From Undaria pinnatifida (Eukaryota; Sar; Phaeophyceae; Laminariales; Alariaceae), in NCBI GenBank assembly GCA_012845835.1, contig JABAKD010000025.1, positions 20,995,423-21,059,422 on the forward strand: a stretch of DNA of 64,000 nucleotides. Reading direction: 5' to 3'. This document shows, in pieces, positions 1 through 12,300 of this stretch (positions within the stretch are counted from its first letter, which is position 1; each line of letters starts with the position of its first letter). The notes beneath the pieces are model-generated. The model was not told where the DNA came from and did not search any database. It was given only the letters and a program-made list of their open reading frames with translations. Made by a program: the position numbers and the translations under genes.

Positions 1-82
1 CGCAGGAAAACAAAACCATGCTCATAACCTATTCAGAAAAACGGCGGGAAAGGCCACAACAGACCAAAAAACAGCATAGTAC

Positions 83-334
83 CTCTTCATCCGTCTGCGT
101 TCCCGCCACCTGACCCAGCACAGCCTCATAGCACGCCACCGCGCGCGGGCGGAGCTTGCTGTCCACGGAAAGAACGGCCCGAAGCTTGACGTCCTCCACG
201 ACACCCAACTTTGTCACCAGTTCGGCCTTGATGAGCTTGTTCTGAGTGGCGACAAGATTCTGGACGGAGCCACTGTTGAATACTACCGGACGATGGTCGG
301 TGTCCTTCATACTCTGGACCTTGCTCGTCATTCT
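83..334 (-). CDS. Minus-strand exon near left edge, probably the same gene
   Basis: 84 codons with acceptor CCAAAAG and donor GAG|GTACTA. The protein (contains QNKLIKAELVTKLGVVEDVK) looks globular and conserved rather than coiled coil. Phase 0 entry does not match the phase 1 exit of the exon at 6824, so either an exon in the 6.5-kb gap is missed or this belongs to another gene. Confidence 0.55.
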
Positions 335-3300
335 CTTTTGGTGTCCATCCGCGGAGGAAGGCAGGGGTGGACGTGGTTGGGAGGGTGGGGGCGGGTCGGG
401 TGGAGGGTCAGGGGTCGGGCACCGGGGGTTGATGGTTGGGGCGTGAGGGAGGGGGGGGGGGGGGGGGCGTGGGGGGGTTGGGAGGGGGCGGGGACACAAA
501 TCGAGGGTCCGACAAAACATATAAATATAGTACAGCTGGCGCTAGGACCTCGCGCAGCAGGATACTTGTAACTTTCGTTAACTCGTGTGCGGCATTGATC
601 AGCTGCGGTCTTCTTATAATTCAGCTCCAGCAAGCTCGAAAGAGGTCACCTAGTTTTTGGCCTAGTGTAAACTAGAACCCCGAATTCGCTCGTGGTGTCA
701 TAAAAACTCGCTCTTTTGAGTAGTGCGTTGCTTCGATTTTGACCCTATTCCAAAGAAAAGGGGAGGAATACCCCGAGGAGGGAAAGTTCTTCGGGTTGTC
801 CACAAGTAGTAACCACACCGCAATTTATTGCGTTGGTGAAGCGACTAAGGCCCGTAATTGGCCTTGTAAGGCGAACGCGATCGATCCTATCGCCACTTGA
901 GGATAAATCGGATTTGCGGCGCTGAACACATTGTCATCACTCTCCCACGCTTTCGTGGCTCAAAACAAAAATCTGCGCATGACCACGTTAACCCTTTCAG
1001 AACTGTGTTCTTAACCCCACACTATTTCCAAGTGATTTCCCCTCCCAAAACGCAGACCCAGTTAGGTAATTGGGCAGTTATACTACCAGACATTGTATAC
1101 ATTTGTTGCCCACATCTGAGGGAGACGATGCAACCTGGGCAGAAAGCGTCCCGTCTACGTACCGTCGGCAGCGCAAAACAACTTTTGAGCGAGGAAGAGC
1201 CGAAAACAGCCATCCCACGGTAGGGGTGCAGCAGAAGATTCCAAGAATTTTCTGAGCTCCTCGCGTGAGAAACTCAATATCTCACCCGAACGATGACTTC
1301 GAAGGCATTCGTTCGCACAACCCGACCAAGCTTCTATGCCTTAGTCCTATAAAACCACACACTCTCGTGAAAGTGCTTCACTGACCGGTAGTTCCTCACA
1401 TGAGGATCTGAATCGGACAGAGGGTATACCTTTTTTGGCGCAAAAACTACAACCCCTACCGTGGGATGACTCGAAAAAAAATCGACGGACACACCTCGAA
1501 CGCGCTCTGCAGACCGGCCAAAACCGCGACATGTCTGATGTGTCTGTCGCCGAAAGAGTAGAGCTTCGTGTCGTCGACAAATTTCTCAATCTCGCTGACC
1601 ACGCTGTCTTGATAGTACTCCAGGTAGCAGAATACACAGTTCCACGCCTCTGTAAGACAAGCGCAAGCGAAAACACGAACAACAACATTAACATCTCAGC
1701 GGGGCTCTGCAACAAGAATAAGAATGCCTCCCGACGGATCTATGCTCATTCATCAGCATGAAACGCGAGCGGAAACTCTAAAACGCTAAACAGACGTCAA
1801 GATAAACACGAGCAGGAACATGAACAGTTCGTCCCAAGCGTGGCAAGCACAAGCAGGAGCATATTACATGAGGCGAGGAAGAAAATTAGTGGTTACTACT
1901 GTAGTATGCACGCCTACATATCAGCACGAAACGGGAAACCCGCAAGGACATCCCCGAGGATGACCACCACCAACGCAGGCAATCATAAATAGCTCTGTGG
2001 GTGGTGCTTGATCAGGCACGCAGACTCGGAGGAAGCCGAGGTGAGTCATGACCACTCGATACCATAATATGATTGGACAAATTTACCGAACTTATATATA
2101 GCTGGAGTCATAAAACATGCCATTCTGCACGGAAATGTAACGAATGTTTAGGTACTCCTATTCATTCACCAACGGTCCTTGCATTTTGATCTAGAGCGGT
2201 AAACGTTTAAAAGTCTAAGCCAGGCGCCTATCTCCAGATTAACCCTAAATGACCTCGGAACGCGGCATCCGAAACGCATCAACACGTGTTTTTTTCACGT
2301 TTCAAAGAAGTCATACGATAAACTGTGTGACGCGGCATACGTGGGATTTCCGCCAAGCTCGAGGGCCCGAGCGTGAAAGGAGGGAATATACCGGTTGCTC
2401 GCCAGGCAGGCAATGTTATTCGCCCACCTCCGCCCCCCTTCTGGAGTCGGCGTCGGTTGTCAACGACGCCGTAGCACACGTCACTCACTGCGTAAGCTAG
2501 TCACCCAGGGTACCGTCTTCTGTTAGTGGCTTGTGTTTTCGGCCGTCACCCAGATGGCGGTGGAGTCAAATCGTTTTTTGCGGGATGGAGAACCTTAACT
2601 CCGCACGAGGGGAAGGATCGTTATCATGTACCTGGTAGTGCGTATACGGCCAGGCACCCATGGGGTAGTTACATAGTATCCCAATTGTTGTCTTTCGAAG
2701 GGATGACACCAGAAAACAAAAAAAATCGTTCGGCGCCGTCATCCATATGGAAGAATTCACGCACAAGGTGCCAAGTCCGCTCCAGACCTACTGTAGGGGG
2801 TTGGTCCACTTTTAGGGATGCCACTTTCAGCGACTCGGAGCGTTTCGCGCGAATGGAGGCCGCTCAAGTTACTTTCGGTCTCGCGATATGCGCCGCATTG
2901 AAACTGACGCGTGCTACGACCTAGGTAGCACTTTTAGGCTGTTGTTGTTGTTGTTGTTGTTGTTGTTGTGAATGATGGGGCTCCTTAACCCAAAATCGTC
3001 GGAACTTAAATAATGTTTTTTGCGTTTATTTTTGTTGCACGCCTAGGACATGGGGTTATTCTTCGGGTGGCACACTCGCCTTAGTCCCAAACCAGCTTTT
3101 CGAGTTAAGAAATGCGTAGAGCTCCCTACGCGAGGAGCTTCAGAAGGCCAAATGGTTGACGCGCCTGTACCCTAGCGCAGCATTCGGTAATTGTGGGGAT
3201 TGTTGCACTAGTTGCGCGGCCCACACACACCATACGCACACATACCATACTGTAGTTATGTGCGTGTTCGAGTGCTCTCAAATATGCAGCGAAAATGGAG

Positions 3301-6300
3301 GTATAACACTAAACATCATATTACATAATACGGGTATGCATGACACTGTATCCCCCTCCCCTTCTACAGTGGTAAGGCTAAAGCCATACGTGAAAGCAAG
3401 TACCCCCCCCTCCCCCTCCCCCCGCCCCCTCCCTTCCCCCGAGCTACGCACAGACTCATAGGGTTAACAGCATCCGCCGCCGTGGCGGGGGTGAAGCGTT
3501 CTCGCCAAATGGCGTTCATAGAGGCGGACGTCCTGCAGCTGTCCGCAAAGTTTGCACGTTCGTACACAGCGTGTGCACGGGACTATCGAAGCCGAATCTA
3601 CTAGGGGTCAAGGTACTGTAGAAGTTTGGGTATCATAAGGACGACAAGAAACCCGAAGGCAGGATGCCAACAAGAGACAACTAAACTGCGCCTTGAGAGA
3701 AGAGCAAAGGGGCAACAAGTATGGGTGTGATCTCATGCCGCAGCAGAGAGGCCTCATTGATCCCAAATTATACACGAGTTAACGCGTCGGCGAAATGTTA
3801 CAGCAGTCATTTTGGAGCAAAACCCCGGGGACGGAAGATGGCCGTCCCCGGGATGGGAGAAAGCCTGAAAGCTGTATAGAAAAAGCAAGACGATCCCACT
3901 TGCCTCGTCGGCTCCCGTGCAGCAGCTAGTGAGAGTAGGAAGCGGCTAGGGAATACAGACCATTCCGCTCGCTCATCATTGTGCGCGAGACACGCCGACA
4001 ACGTCACCACTTTTATTTTAGAGTGCGTGTTTTACCTGGGTAACTACTCTCTACGACGAGGTACCGCGTTGATTACCATCGAATCAACGCGGGGGTAGTA
4101 GCCCTGGGTGAGAGTCTCCGGCTGATCGCAGCAGAGAGGCCTCATTGATCCCAAACTATATACGAGTTAAAGCGTCGGCGAAATGTTACAGCAGGAATAA
4201 TTGTATGAGGGGCGAGCGTCTTCGGGGGTTGAGGACAGTGGCGTAACATGTTTAATGTTACACATGGTCATGATGACATGCTGAATTGCTTATTATTGAC
4301 GTATGTATACCACCTGGTATGCAGCGTTGTATTTCACTGCGCGCACACCGTCACAGATATTTTCAACACACGGATGGGACGGTTACATCTCACCCGGGAG
4401 GTGCTTTCCGCGTGGTATTCGAGAGATCTCCGCGTCTCGATTTTTCTTCTTTGGTTTCCCATCCCATATCTACTTTGCACGTTTCCCCCAGCTCCGTCCC
4501 TTTTCGTAAACTATGCGCAGAGAGGAAACGAGAGAGAACACCGCTTGCCCTCGCAGGTCTCTGCAACTATCTGTCCACCATGAGAATACGCACACCGAGA
4601 ACATTCGACTACGTGCGGTGTGTACGTTGATAGGAAACCAAAACCAACTCCAACCTGGTCCAAAGAAACATAATAACCCCGCAGCCGTTGCTTTAGCTTG
4701 GCATGGACCGTCCGATTGCCCGCGGATCGCAGAAACCACTAAAAAGAAACGGCTAATACATTTGGGACGCACACGCACTAACGACCTATGGCAGCAACGC
4801 AACGTAGTTGGGTTGGATTTGGTTGGGTTGGGTTGGGTTGGGTTGCGGGTGCGATATCACGGGTGGGTGGGTGGGTGGGTGGGTGGGCTGCGACCACCCA
4901 ATGTCAACATCTGTGCTTTCGTTGGGTTAGACTGGGTTGTGCCAGGTACGGGTTGTGACAAGAAAACGACGCCAAGCACAGACATCTGAGTTATTTGCAA
5001 GAATGATGCAACACAACTAACCCCTCTGGGACTAGGCTCTTCGCAGCCCGCTAGTCGAGCAGCCCGCGCGCGCGCCGAGACTGTCACAAAAAAGTTGGGT
5101 CCACACAGCAGACGCGGCACGTTTCTTCGCCCCATAAAAGACTTCTATGTGTAGAAGTGCAGCCCTCAGCTAAACTCGCACCGCGGCCGTGTCGCCCCCC
5201 GGTAACACGCTGGGGACGTCTGTCCTCACACTAGAAAGGTCCCTCGGCCCTTAGAACATCACCGCTATTGGTCGCTCGATGCAATTTTCACCCTGGTCGA
5301 GTGGTCTCACGCCCTGAGAGCAGTCAAAATTCAGTATGTAAAAATGATCACAAAAAATGATCACAAAAAATGATCACTAAATCAGCGTCGAAGTGCCCTG
5401 CGGAATAGCGTACTTCTGTACTTCTCTGACCCCAGGCGGCGTGCAGGCTTCATGCGCCTACCGGCGTACCCCTGTAGGCCGAGTCCAGGGGTGTTGCCAG
5501 ATGTGCGTGTGTGCGTTCTTTGCTATATACGACGCCCTGCGTTCAAGTTCGGGGATGTCTTTTTTTATCCCCGGGCTGAACAGACCGGTCTGTCTGGTGA
5601 AAAATACGATAATTGATCATTTTTTTTTGTCATCACAAAAAAACCCTTCGAGTCACAGAAGGGTTAATGTAACAGGTGACAACATAATCCCCCCCCCGTG
5701 TTATCACGCGGGATTCTCTTGACGAAATCCCTCTGCTTGTGTCAGCCGTCACCGCGTAAGACTTCCTAAAACTGTGCCTTCGCGCCATAGCGAGGCACGA
5801 AGCCACTGTGTCTAAGCTCCCACCAGCACACGGATCCCGCAAAAGCGAACCACTACGTCGTATGGCGAAGTTGCTGGGTTGTGCCAGGTTTGGGTTGTGC
5901 CAGGAAGTCGACGTCCCGCGCACATGTCTGAGTTATTTCCAAGAATGAGGCTAAATTATTTATGCAACGCGGGGGAAAAATATATTTTATCCCGGGTGGT
6001 ATCATGCGGGATTCTCTCGATGAAACCCCTCTGTTTGTGTCAGCCGTCACCAACGCACGACTGGCTCCCTAAAACCTCCTTCTCGCCGAAGAGAGCCACC
6101 ACGAACACAGCCGTGGCATCACACGAAACACGTGGTCCCTAACGCGCAACTCATTTAGGTAATTACCGAAACACACAGGTTCCCACCAGCCACAACGTAC
6201 TGGTAATGTTTTTTCGTACTTCGTACGGTCACATGCAAAACGTATCCTGCACTAAATCCAAGTAGTTTCCCTCCAAAACAATGGTGCGGTTCCAAAGTTA

Positions 6301-9300
6301 TTTTGACAAACGTTTTCTGTTTTCTCACGGGTACTCCGACGTGCGATACAAATACGGCAGTAGTAGTATTTTGTACCATATACCAGTGCGCATGATGGCT
6401 ACGGTGCCACCATCCCACAATGTACGTCGTACGATACCCGTTATCGCTTTGTGCTCCGAGGGACTTCTACGTCGACATCAGCTCCTGCGTGCACGGCTCC
6501 TTGGGCACGGCGGTCGAAGCACGCATGCATGCAATAAAATCGCCTGGGGGTGGCTGTACACAAATGCTACCCGTATCTGCCACACCATGTCATTTGAAGC
6601 GACGAGACAGAAACTGGTTGGCAGAGAATCTGAACAAATTCCCCGGTTTGCATGTTTTATCCTAGACAATAGTGAAAACCCAACGATGTGGTAACATAAG
6701 GCGGCTCAGAAAAGTCGAGAGCGCTTGCTTGGGAAAACAGATATAGTCTACCAGGTTGCTGTGTGATGATACCGCGACCGAAAAATATGCATGCGCACAA
6801 TCAACCCGCCGGGCGCAACTCACTTTCTTTCAGAACAGACGGGTCTTCTTCCTCGCCAGCCTCCTGCTGCTTGTGCTCGGAGAGCTTCATGGTCGTCGTG
6901 GAGTTGGCAGCAGAAGAAGGAGGATACGGAATAAAGTTGCTGCTTGGCTCCCAGCCCGTACGGTCCTTGGCGGCGGCGCGGGCGGGCACCAGAGAAGGGG
7001 TTGCTTTTGTTGTTCCAGCGGGTACAATTTTTGCGCCGGGCTCCTTTCCGTCTTCACGAGGATGAGCTTGATTCACGCGGGCGTTATTCGCGCCCATGTT
7101 GTTGGCAGCTGCCACTCCCCGCCCGGCCTGCTGCGGCATGTCGTAGCTCTGCTTTGTGGCGGTGCTGGTGTGTGCCTTGTGTCTTCAGAGTTCAGGGAGG
7201 GTCAAGTGCACGCGTACCGGTACAAGCAGGCTCGAACAGGCAACACAAAAAAAAACGGTGAAGAAAAAATGTCAAGTCGAAAAACACCCAATTATTTGTC
7301 ATTGGAACTCCCGTAAATGACGGTTTCACATCTGAAACGCCTTTGAAGCCTAATCTGATCCCTTCCGGAACTGAGCCCTCAAGCTGGCCTCGGGTATTCA
7401 AGTAGCCGCCGGCAGGGCCCACCAAGCAACCTGATCCCACGCCGACCAAAATCGAGCGTCGGCCGCAGCGAATCAGGAATCAATCGGTGATAGCCAGCAA
7501 ACAATTTTGTCGGATGACAGTACACACGTCCTAAGCTACCCTCAAACTTCGACACACGGCGGTGCCGCTAGGCAGCCCTGGAGCATCACGTATGAGGGCT
7601 CTGCTTCTCACCTTTGACTAACTTCTCAGTATCACCAACGGTATATATCGACAACGTCCATACACAACCCAGCGAATACACCTGGAGCTGGCGACGCCAC
7701 ACCTCGGGGAGAAACATACGTTTCTTTACGATGAACACGAAGCGACGCGAAACCAACGATTTCGGAATACTCATCATTCCGCACGGGCGAAGTGTCGTGA
7801 GTACGACGATATACCTATCATATCACTTCTCGGTGCATGCAAAACGAAATATAACCGGGGGCTCGACTGATTGCACTTGGCAGCACGTTGAATCAGACAT
7901 ATTGAGAACCTGATTTATAGTCTGGTACTATTAATACTGCTTCTGTATATTGCCGAATACAGACAGGTTGAAGTCTGGACTACAGGCTGCGGTGTTGCTT
8001 TGACGCAAAAAATGCTACCTCCACTGCACACCAGCCATATAGCAGCATGCATGATGCACGTATGGTATGTCTTGTAGTCGAAAAAAACAAGCAAGTCGAG
8101 GTCGTGGTTTATAACGGGAGCCATGTAACCTTTTCTTAATTAGTCTAAGCATTTAAATTAATAACTAACTCTGAGTACCGGCAAAAAAAACACACCTACA
8201 TACTATTCAGACCCCGTGGGTGTGGCCTGTGGGAGCTCAAGGGGAAAACGTGCCGAAGAGAGTGCCGATTGATTGCAGCGCTAGCCACACGAAGCAGCCT
8301 GGGATGCTCAAGTACCGGAAGGAGGGAATGCCCCCGAGCTGCCAATCAATATCAATACATGATACTGTGCTTCCACTATCTAAAGGGGCGTTCTTAACGA
8401 AGAGATTATTCAGGTTTTTACCGAAAGTTTCGGTGTTTCCCGAAACGAAAATATTTCGGGAAAAACCTAAAAACTTCGATCCCGAAAAAACTGGTCCCTA
8501 GGGGGAATGTCGAAAATTAATCAAAACCGAAATGTTGTACGTACCGAAAAAAGTGTTTGCCACCCGTCTCCTAGTTTGAGTTTTTTTATTATCATCTGTT
8601 TGTATTGCTTTTTCTAAAATTGCTCGCAATACAACGTGGATGGAATTGGCTCAATTTTTCTGGGCATGTACATCTTGGGACGAGGAGTAGGGACATATGT
8701 GTTTCATTTCATGGGTCACTTTGGTTCGAAAGATATGGATGAATCCCTGAAATATATGTGAAATTGTATGCAGAGGCACTTCGGTGGAAACTCGGCCATG
8801 CACCTCTCAATGTTTGAAGTTAGGACCTAAATTTTTGACACGTGATTTGAATCAAGCTGAAAAAAAACGTGAAAGTCAGATGCGTTTTTTTTTTCTTTCA
8901 ATGCACTTTTCTCCGCCTCAAGCTCTAGAAGAAATTTTGGGCCGGCCGTAGAAAGCGATTTTTTTTTTTTTTTGCATCCGAGTTTAAATGTGTTGCTCAG
9001 CTTGTTTCAAATCACGTGTCAAATTTCAGACCCAAACTCCAAAAATTGGGTGTGATATTGTGATATTGTCCCGATCAGGGCTCTTGCCCGGCTCAGCTCG
9101 TATATAGCTGCCAAAACGTATCGTGGACAGCCGTTTAGGAGCACACTAACTGCCCGGGAAACATCGCACCCTCGCCGCGCGTTCGTTTCCAAACAATCTT
9201 CTTGTACAGAAGAAGAGCCGCAGACAGTGCGTTGCCAAATATGATAAAACAAGGAGACCGAATCCTTAAAACATCAACATTCTGCATTGCTGTCACACGT

Positions 9301-12300
9301 TCAAAAACACCGAGTCATAACTCCCGCCTAAACACGCGTGGTGGATGCCCTCGAGGCAGCGGGGGACTCCCATTCTTCCCAACGCCGCCTCCACTAACAG
9401 ATAACCCTCCAGCAGCCTCTCGAAAACCCAGCCCTGTCCGAGACATACCCCCAGCCCTCCCTTCGTCTGAACCTAGTGATCGCCAGCTACCCGGTGCACC
9501 ACGCACGCCTCTATCGTCTTCCCCTTTAACCGCCTTCGACGCCTGGGCGGGGAATTCCGAATCAAAGGAGTACCCATCCCAGCCCCCCCCCGCGTCCACA
9601 GTGCTACTGCTTGTATCGTTACCGTAACAGCGACGATCGTCCCCGTCTCGTGGAGAGGCGCGAGCGGCAACAACTCGCAGATCATGGCCGTCGGTATGCG
9701 ACCTCCCGCGACGAGCACTACTACGGGTGCTTCGCCTGGCCCTGCGTATATCTGCATCGTCGTCATCGTCGTAACCTCTGCGGGGGGGCGGCAGCACGAC
9801 GCCCCCCACCACCATCGATGTTTTCTGCATCCTCCCCCCTCGTGCGCTCGTCACCGCCGACGGGTAGCCGCGATCAAGCCCTCCGTCTCCTGTATCCACC
9901 GTTATTCGTGCGCGTGTTCTCGATGTTTGTCTATCTGGTACCCCGGGAGACGTTGCTGCTGCTGCTGCCCCTTGCAGCTTGCTCTGTGCGTCGGCGGAGA
10001 ACCCTTGCAGAGTGAGCTGGTGAATCGTTAGGGCCTGCTCGCGTAGGCGCTCACCGCACCGCTCCTGCTGCAGCGAGGCGGCCGCCGCGAAGTTTCGGAT
10101 GTCGGCGTCTCGCCGTCGGAGCTCAGCTGCGGTTGCCGCCTGGGGCAACAGGCAAAGGGAGCACAACATATATTAGCATGACAAGTGGTTTCCTGCATCC
10201 CGAATACTTGGGGGGGTGCTTCATCGAGCAGGACGATGGTGACAGCGAGGGCGAGGTCGTGGTCAACCTCTACAGTGACCACTGGGTGAATAATAAGAGA
10301 AATTAGCTAATGTGAGACATCATCATGGTCATCATCATCACCATCATCATCGTTACCACCATCGTCATCATCACCATAATCATAATCTTGTTTTATCACC
10401 ACCATCACTGTAGGAGTTTGTGAGCGCGTAGGGAATAGAGCACGTGCGTGACCAACCTCAACTGTGACCACGGGCTAGATTTAAGGGAAATGAGTTAATG
10501 TGAGACATCATCATGGTCACCACCATCACCATCATCATCGTTAACACCATCATCATAATGTGGTTTATCACTACCATCATTGTGGTAGGACTTCGTGAGC
10601 GCGTAGGGAATGGAGCACGCGCCGGGTGCGCGAAAATGTGTGCTGTTGGCCGAGGCGTTGTTCGATTAGGGGAATGTTGTAGAGGGTTGATGCCGCGAAT
10701 CCGATATGTGAAACTCAAGCTTGACGCAGCAGTGGGTGCCCGTCTCCCAAGGCGCGGATGGTTTGACTCCAGCCAAGTCAATCTCTGTAGCTGAAAGTTC
10801 CTGTAGAACCCCCACCAAAACACTGTATCGACACCCTCCCCTCCCGTCCCCTCCCTTCCCCTCCCTTCCCCTCCCCTCCCCTCCCCTCCCCTCCACTCCC
10901 GTCCCCTTCCGTCCCCTCCCGTCCCCTCCCGTCCCGTCCCCTCCCGTCCCCTCCCCTCCCCTCCCCTCCCATCTCATTCAATCCTATCCACTCCAGTCGG
11001 GCCTTACCTCGACATCAGCTGCCTGTCGACCCGCTTGGTCCAACGCCCCCTGCAGCACCCTTTTCTCGGCATGTGCCACCATTAAGTCGTTGGGGATCTG
11101 TCGCCAAAACGTGTCGTTGTCAACAAAAAAACGTTTCCACCAAAGGGACGCGCAAAAGAAGAATTGAAGAACAATAGCGTTAGTGCTAAAATGTGTCCGG
11201 TTCGATGAGCCATGAAAGGGGTCGACGAAGAGCGTCGTCATCTGCAGCGGGGGGTGGCGTTTTTTTTTTTTAATTCGTGAGAAGCTCGGCGGCTTCAGGG
11301 GAATGCGGGGATGGCATCGGGCGCAACAAATACCCCTCGCAAAGCTTGCCTCACCTCGTCAAGCTGGCGCTGAAGAGCATCAACCCTGGCTTCCAGATGT
11401 CTTGCTCGGCGACTGAGTCAATCGACACCGACCGCAAACGGCAAACGAAGCACGCGCCGGAGGGACGGGGAAAGCTGTCATTGTGCCATGTGTGCAAGAG
11501 TCACTCTTTCACCCTCTCTTCCTGCATTTTCGATGCATCACCTCCGTTTCGCAGTTTGTCACCGTAGATATTGCATCTCTCTGGGGTCAAGAATCAGCCC
11601 GGACGCTGAATGTGATCGACGTCGGTGTGTAGAAATGGTTGTTTAAGTAAAGAACACATATGCACATGACGTAGACGTAGCAAGACCAACGATATCTAAA
11701 CATGGGAAAATAACATCGACTGCAATGGCGACGAAGTCTACAGCACCACACGCCTCCAAGGATAAGGGTTGACGGTCACAGTGCCCGGTGCTGGCATCGT
11801 CACGACGGACAAAAAAAACACCGCTAAACCGATACCAAACCCCATTAATTTTCTACGCCATCACAATCGACTGACTCCAACAAACGATGACCACCACCCA
11901 TTAGCGGTTCCATGCACTCCATCGTTTCCGGATAACGACGCAATACCATCTTCAACTTCTTCGCATCTCAGTATCCTATCGCGTGTTCCTAGCCACCCGC
12001 CACGAGACCCGCGACGTCACTAATCTATGACCGCGCCCCCCAAAACGCCCACAGTTCCACCGCACCACCTTGTTCATCACGCACAGCTCCATCAATACGG
12101 TTCCTATACCGCACCATATACTTCATTACGCAGCTACATCAATATGGTCCTTGAACTACGTTCGCAACATTGATCCTAACCCTAACCCTATGTAGGATGC
12201 AGTTCACAACCCATGCGACTCACCGACCACCTCATGGCGTTTCGCGTTTGGTGCAAGCAATAGGTGAACACCCGACGTGACCCGTCCTGGCATTGAAGGG

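Larger units (their letters stand above)
335..6823. other. 6.5-kb non-coding stretch (intron of the coiled-coil gene)
   Basis: Holds a poly-G tract (about 440-490), an intact MITE-like element (1209-1470), a TTG run (2941-2969), dispersed repeats (2455-2800, 3707-3806, 4124-4193), C-rich DNA (3405-3442), G-rich pentamer/tetramer repeats (4808-4886), AAATGATCAC repeats (5340-5378) and duplicated segments at 4925-6090. I see no convincing coding exon, although an exon may be missed here. Confidence 0.6.

Noticed and set aside
4248-4630. Overlapping plus-strand frames of 68-114 codons
   Set aside because: No splice context, no recognisable motif, and the frames overlap one another in repeat-rich intron DNA.
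9611-10031. Plus-strand frames opposite exon 23
   Set aside because: They are shadows of the minus-strand exon, whose acceptor and coiled-coil start fit the neighbouring exons.
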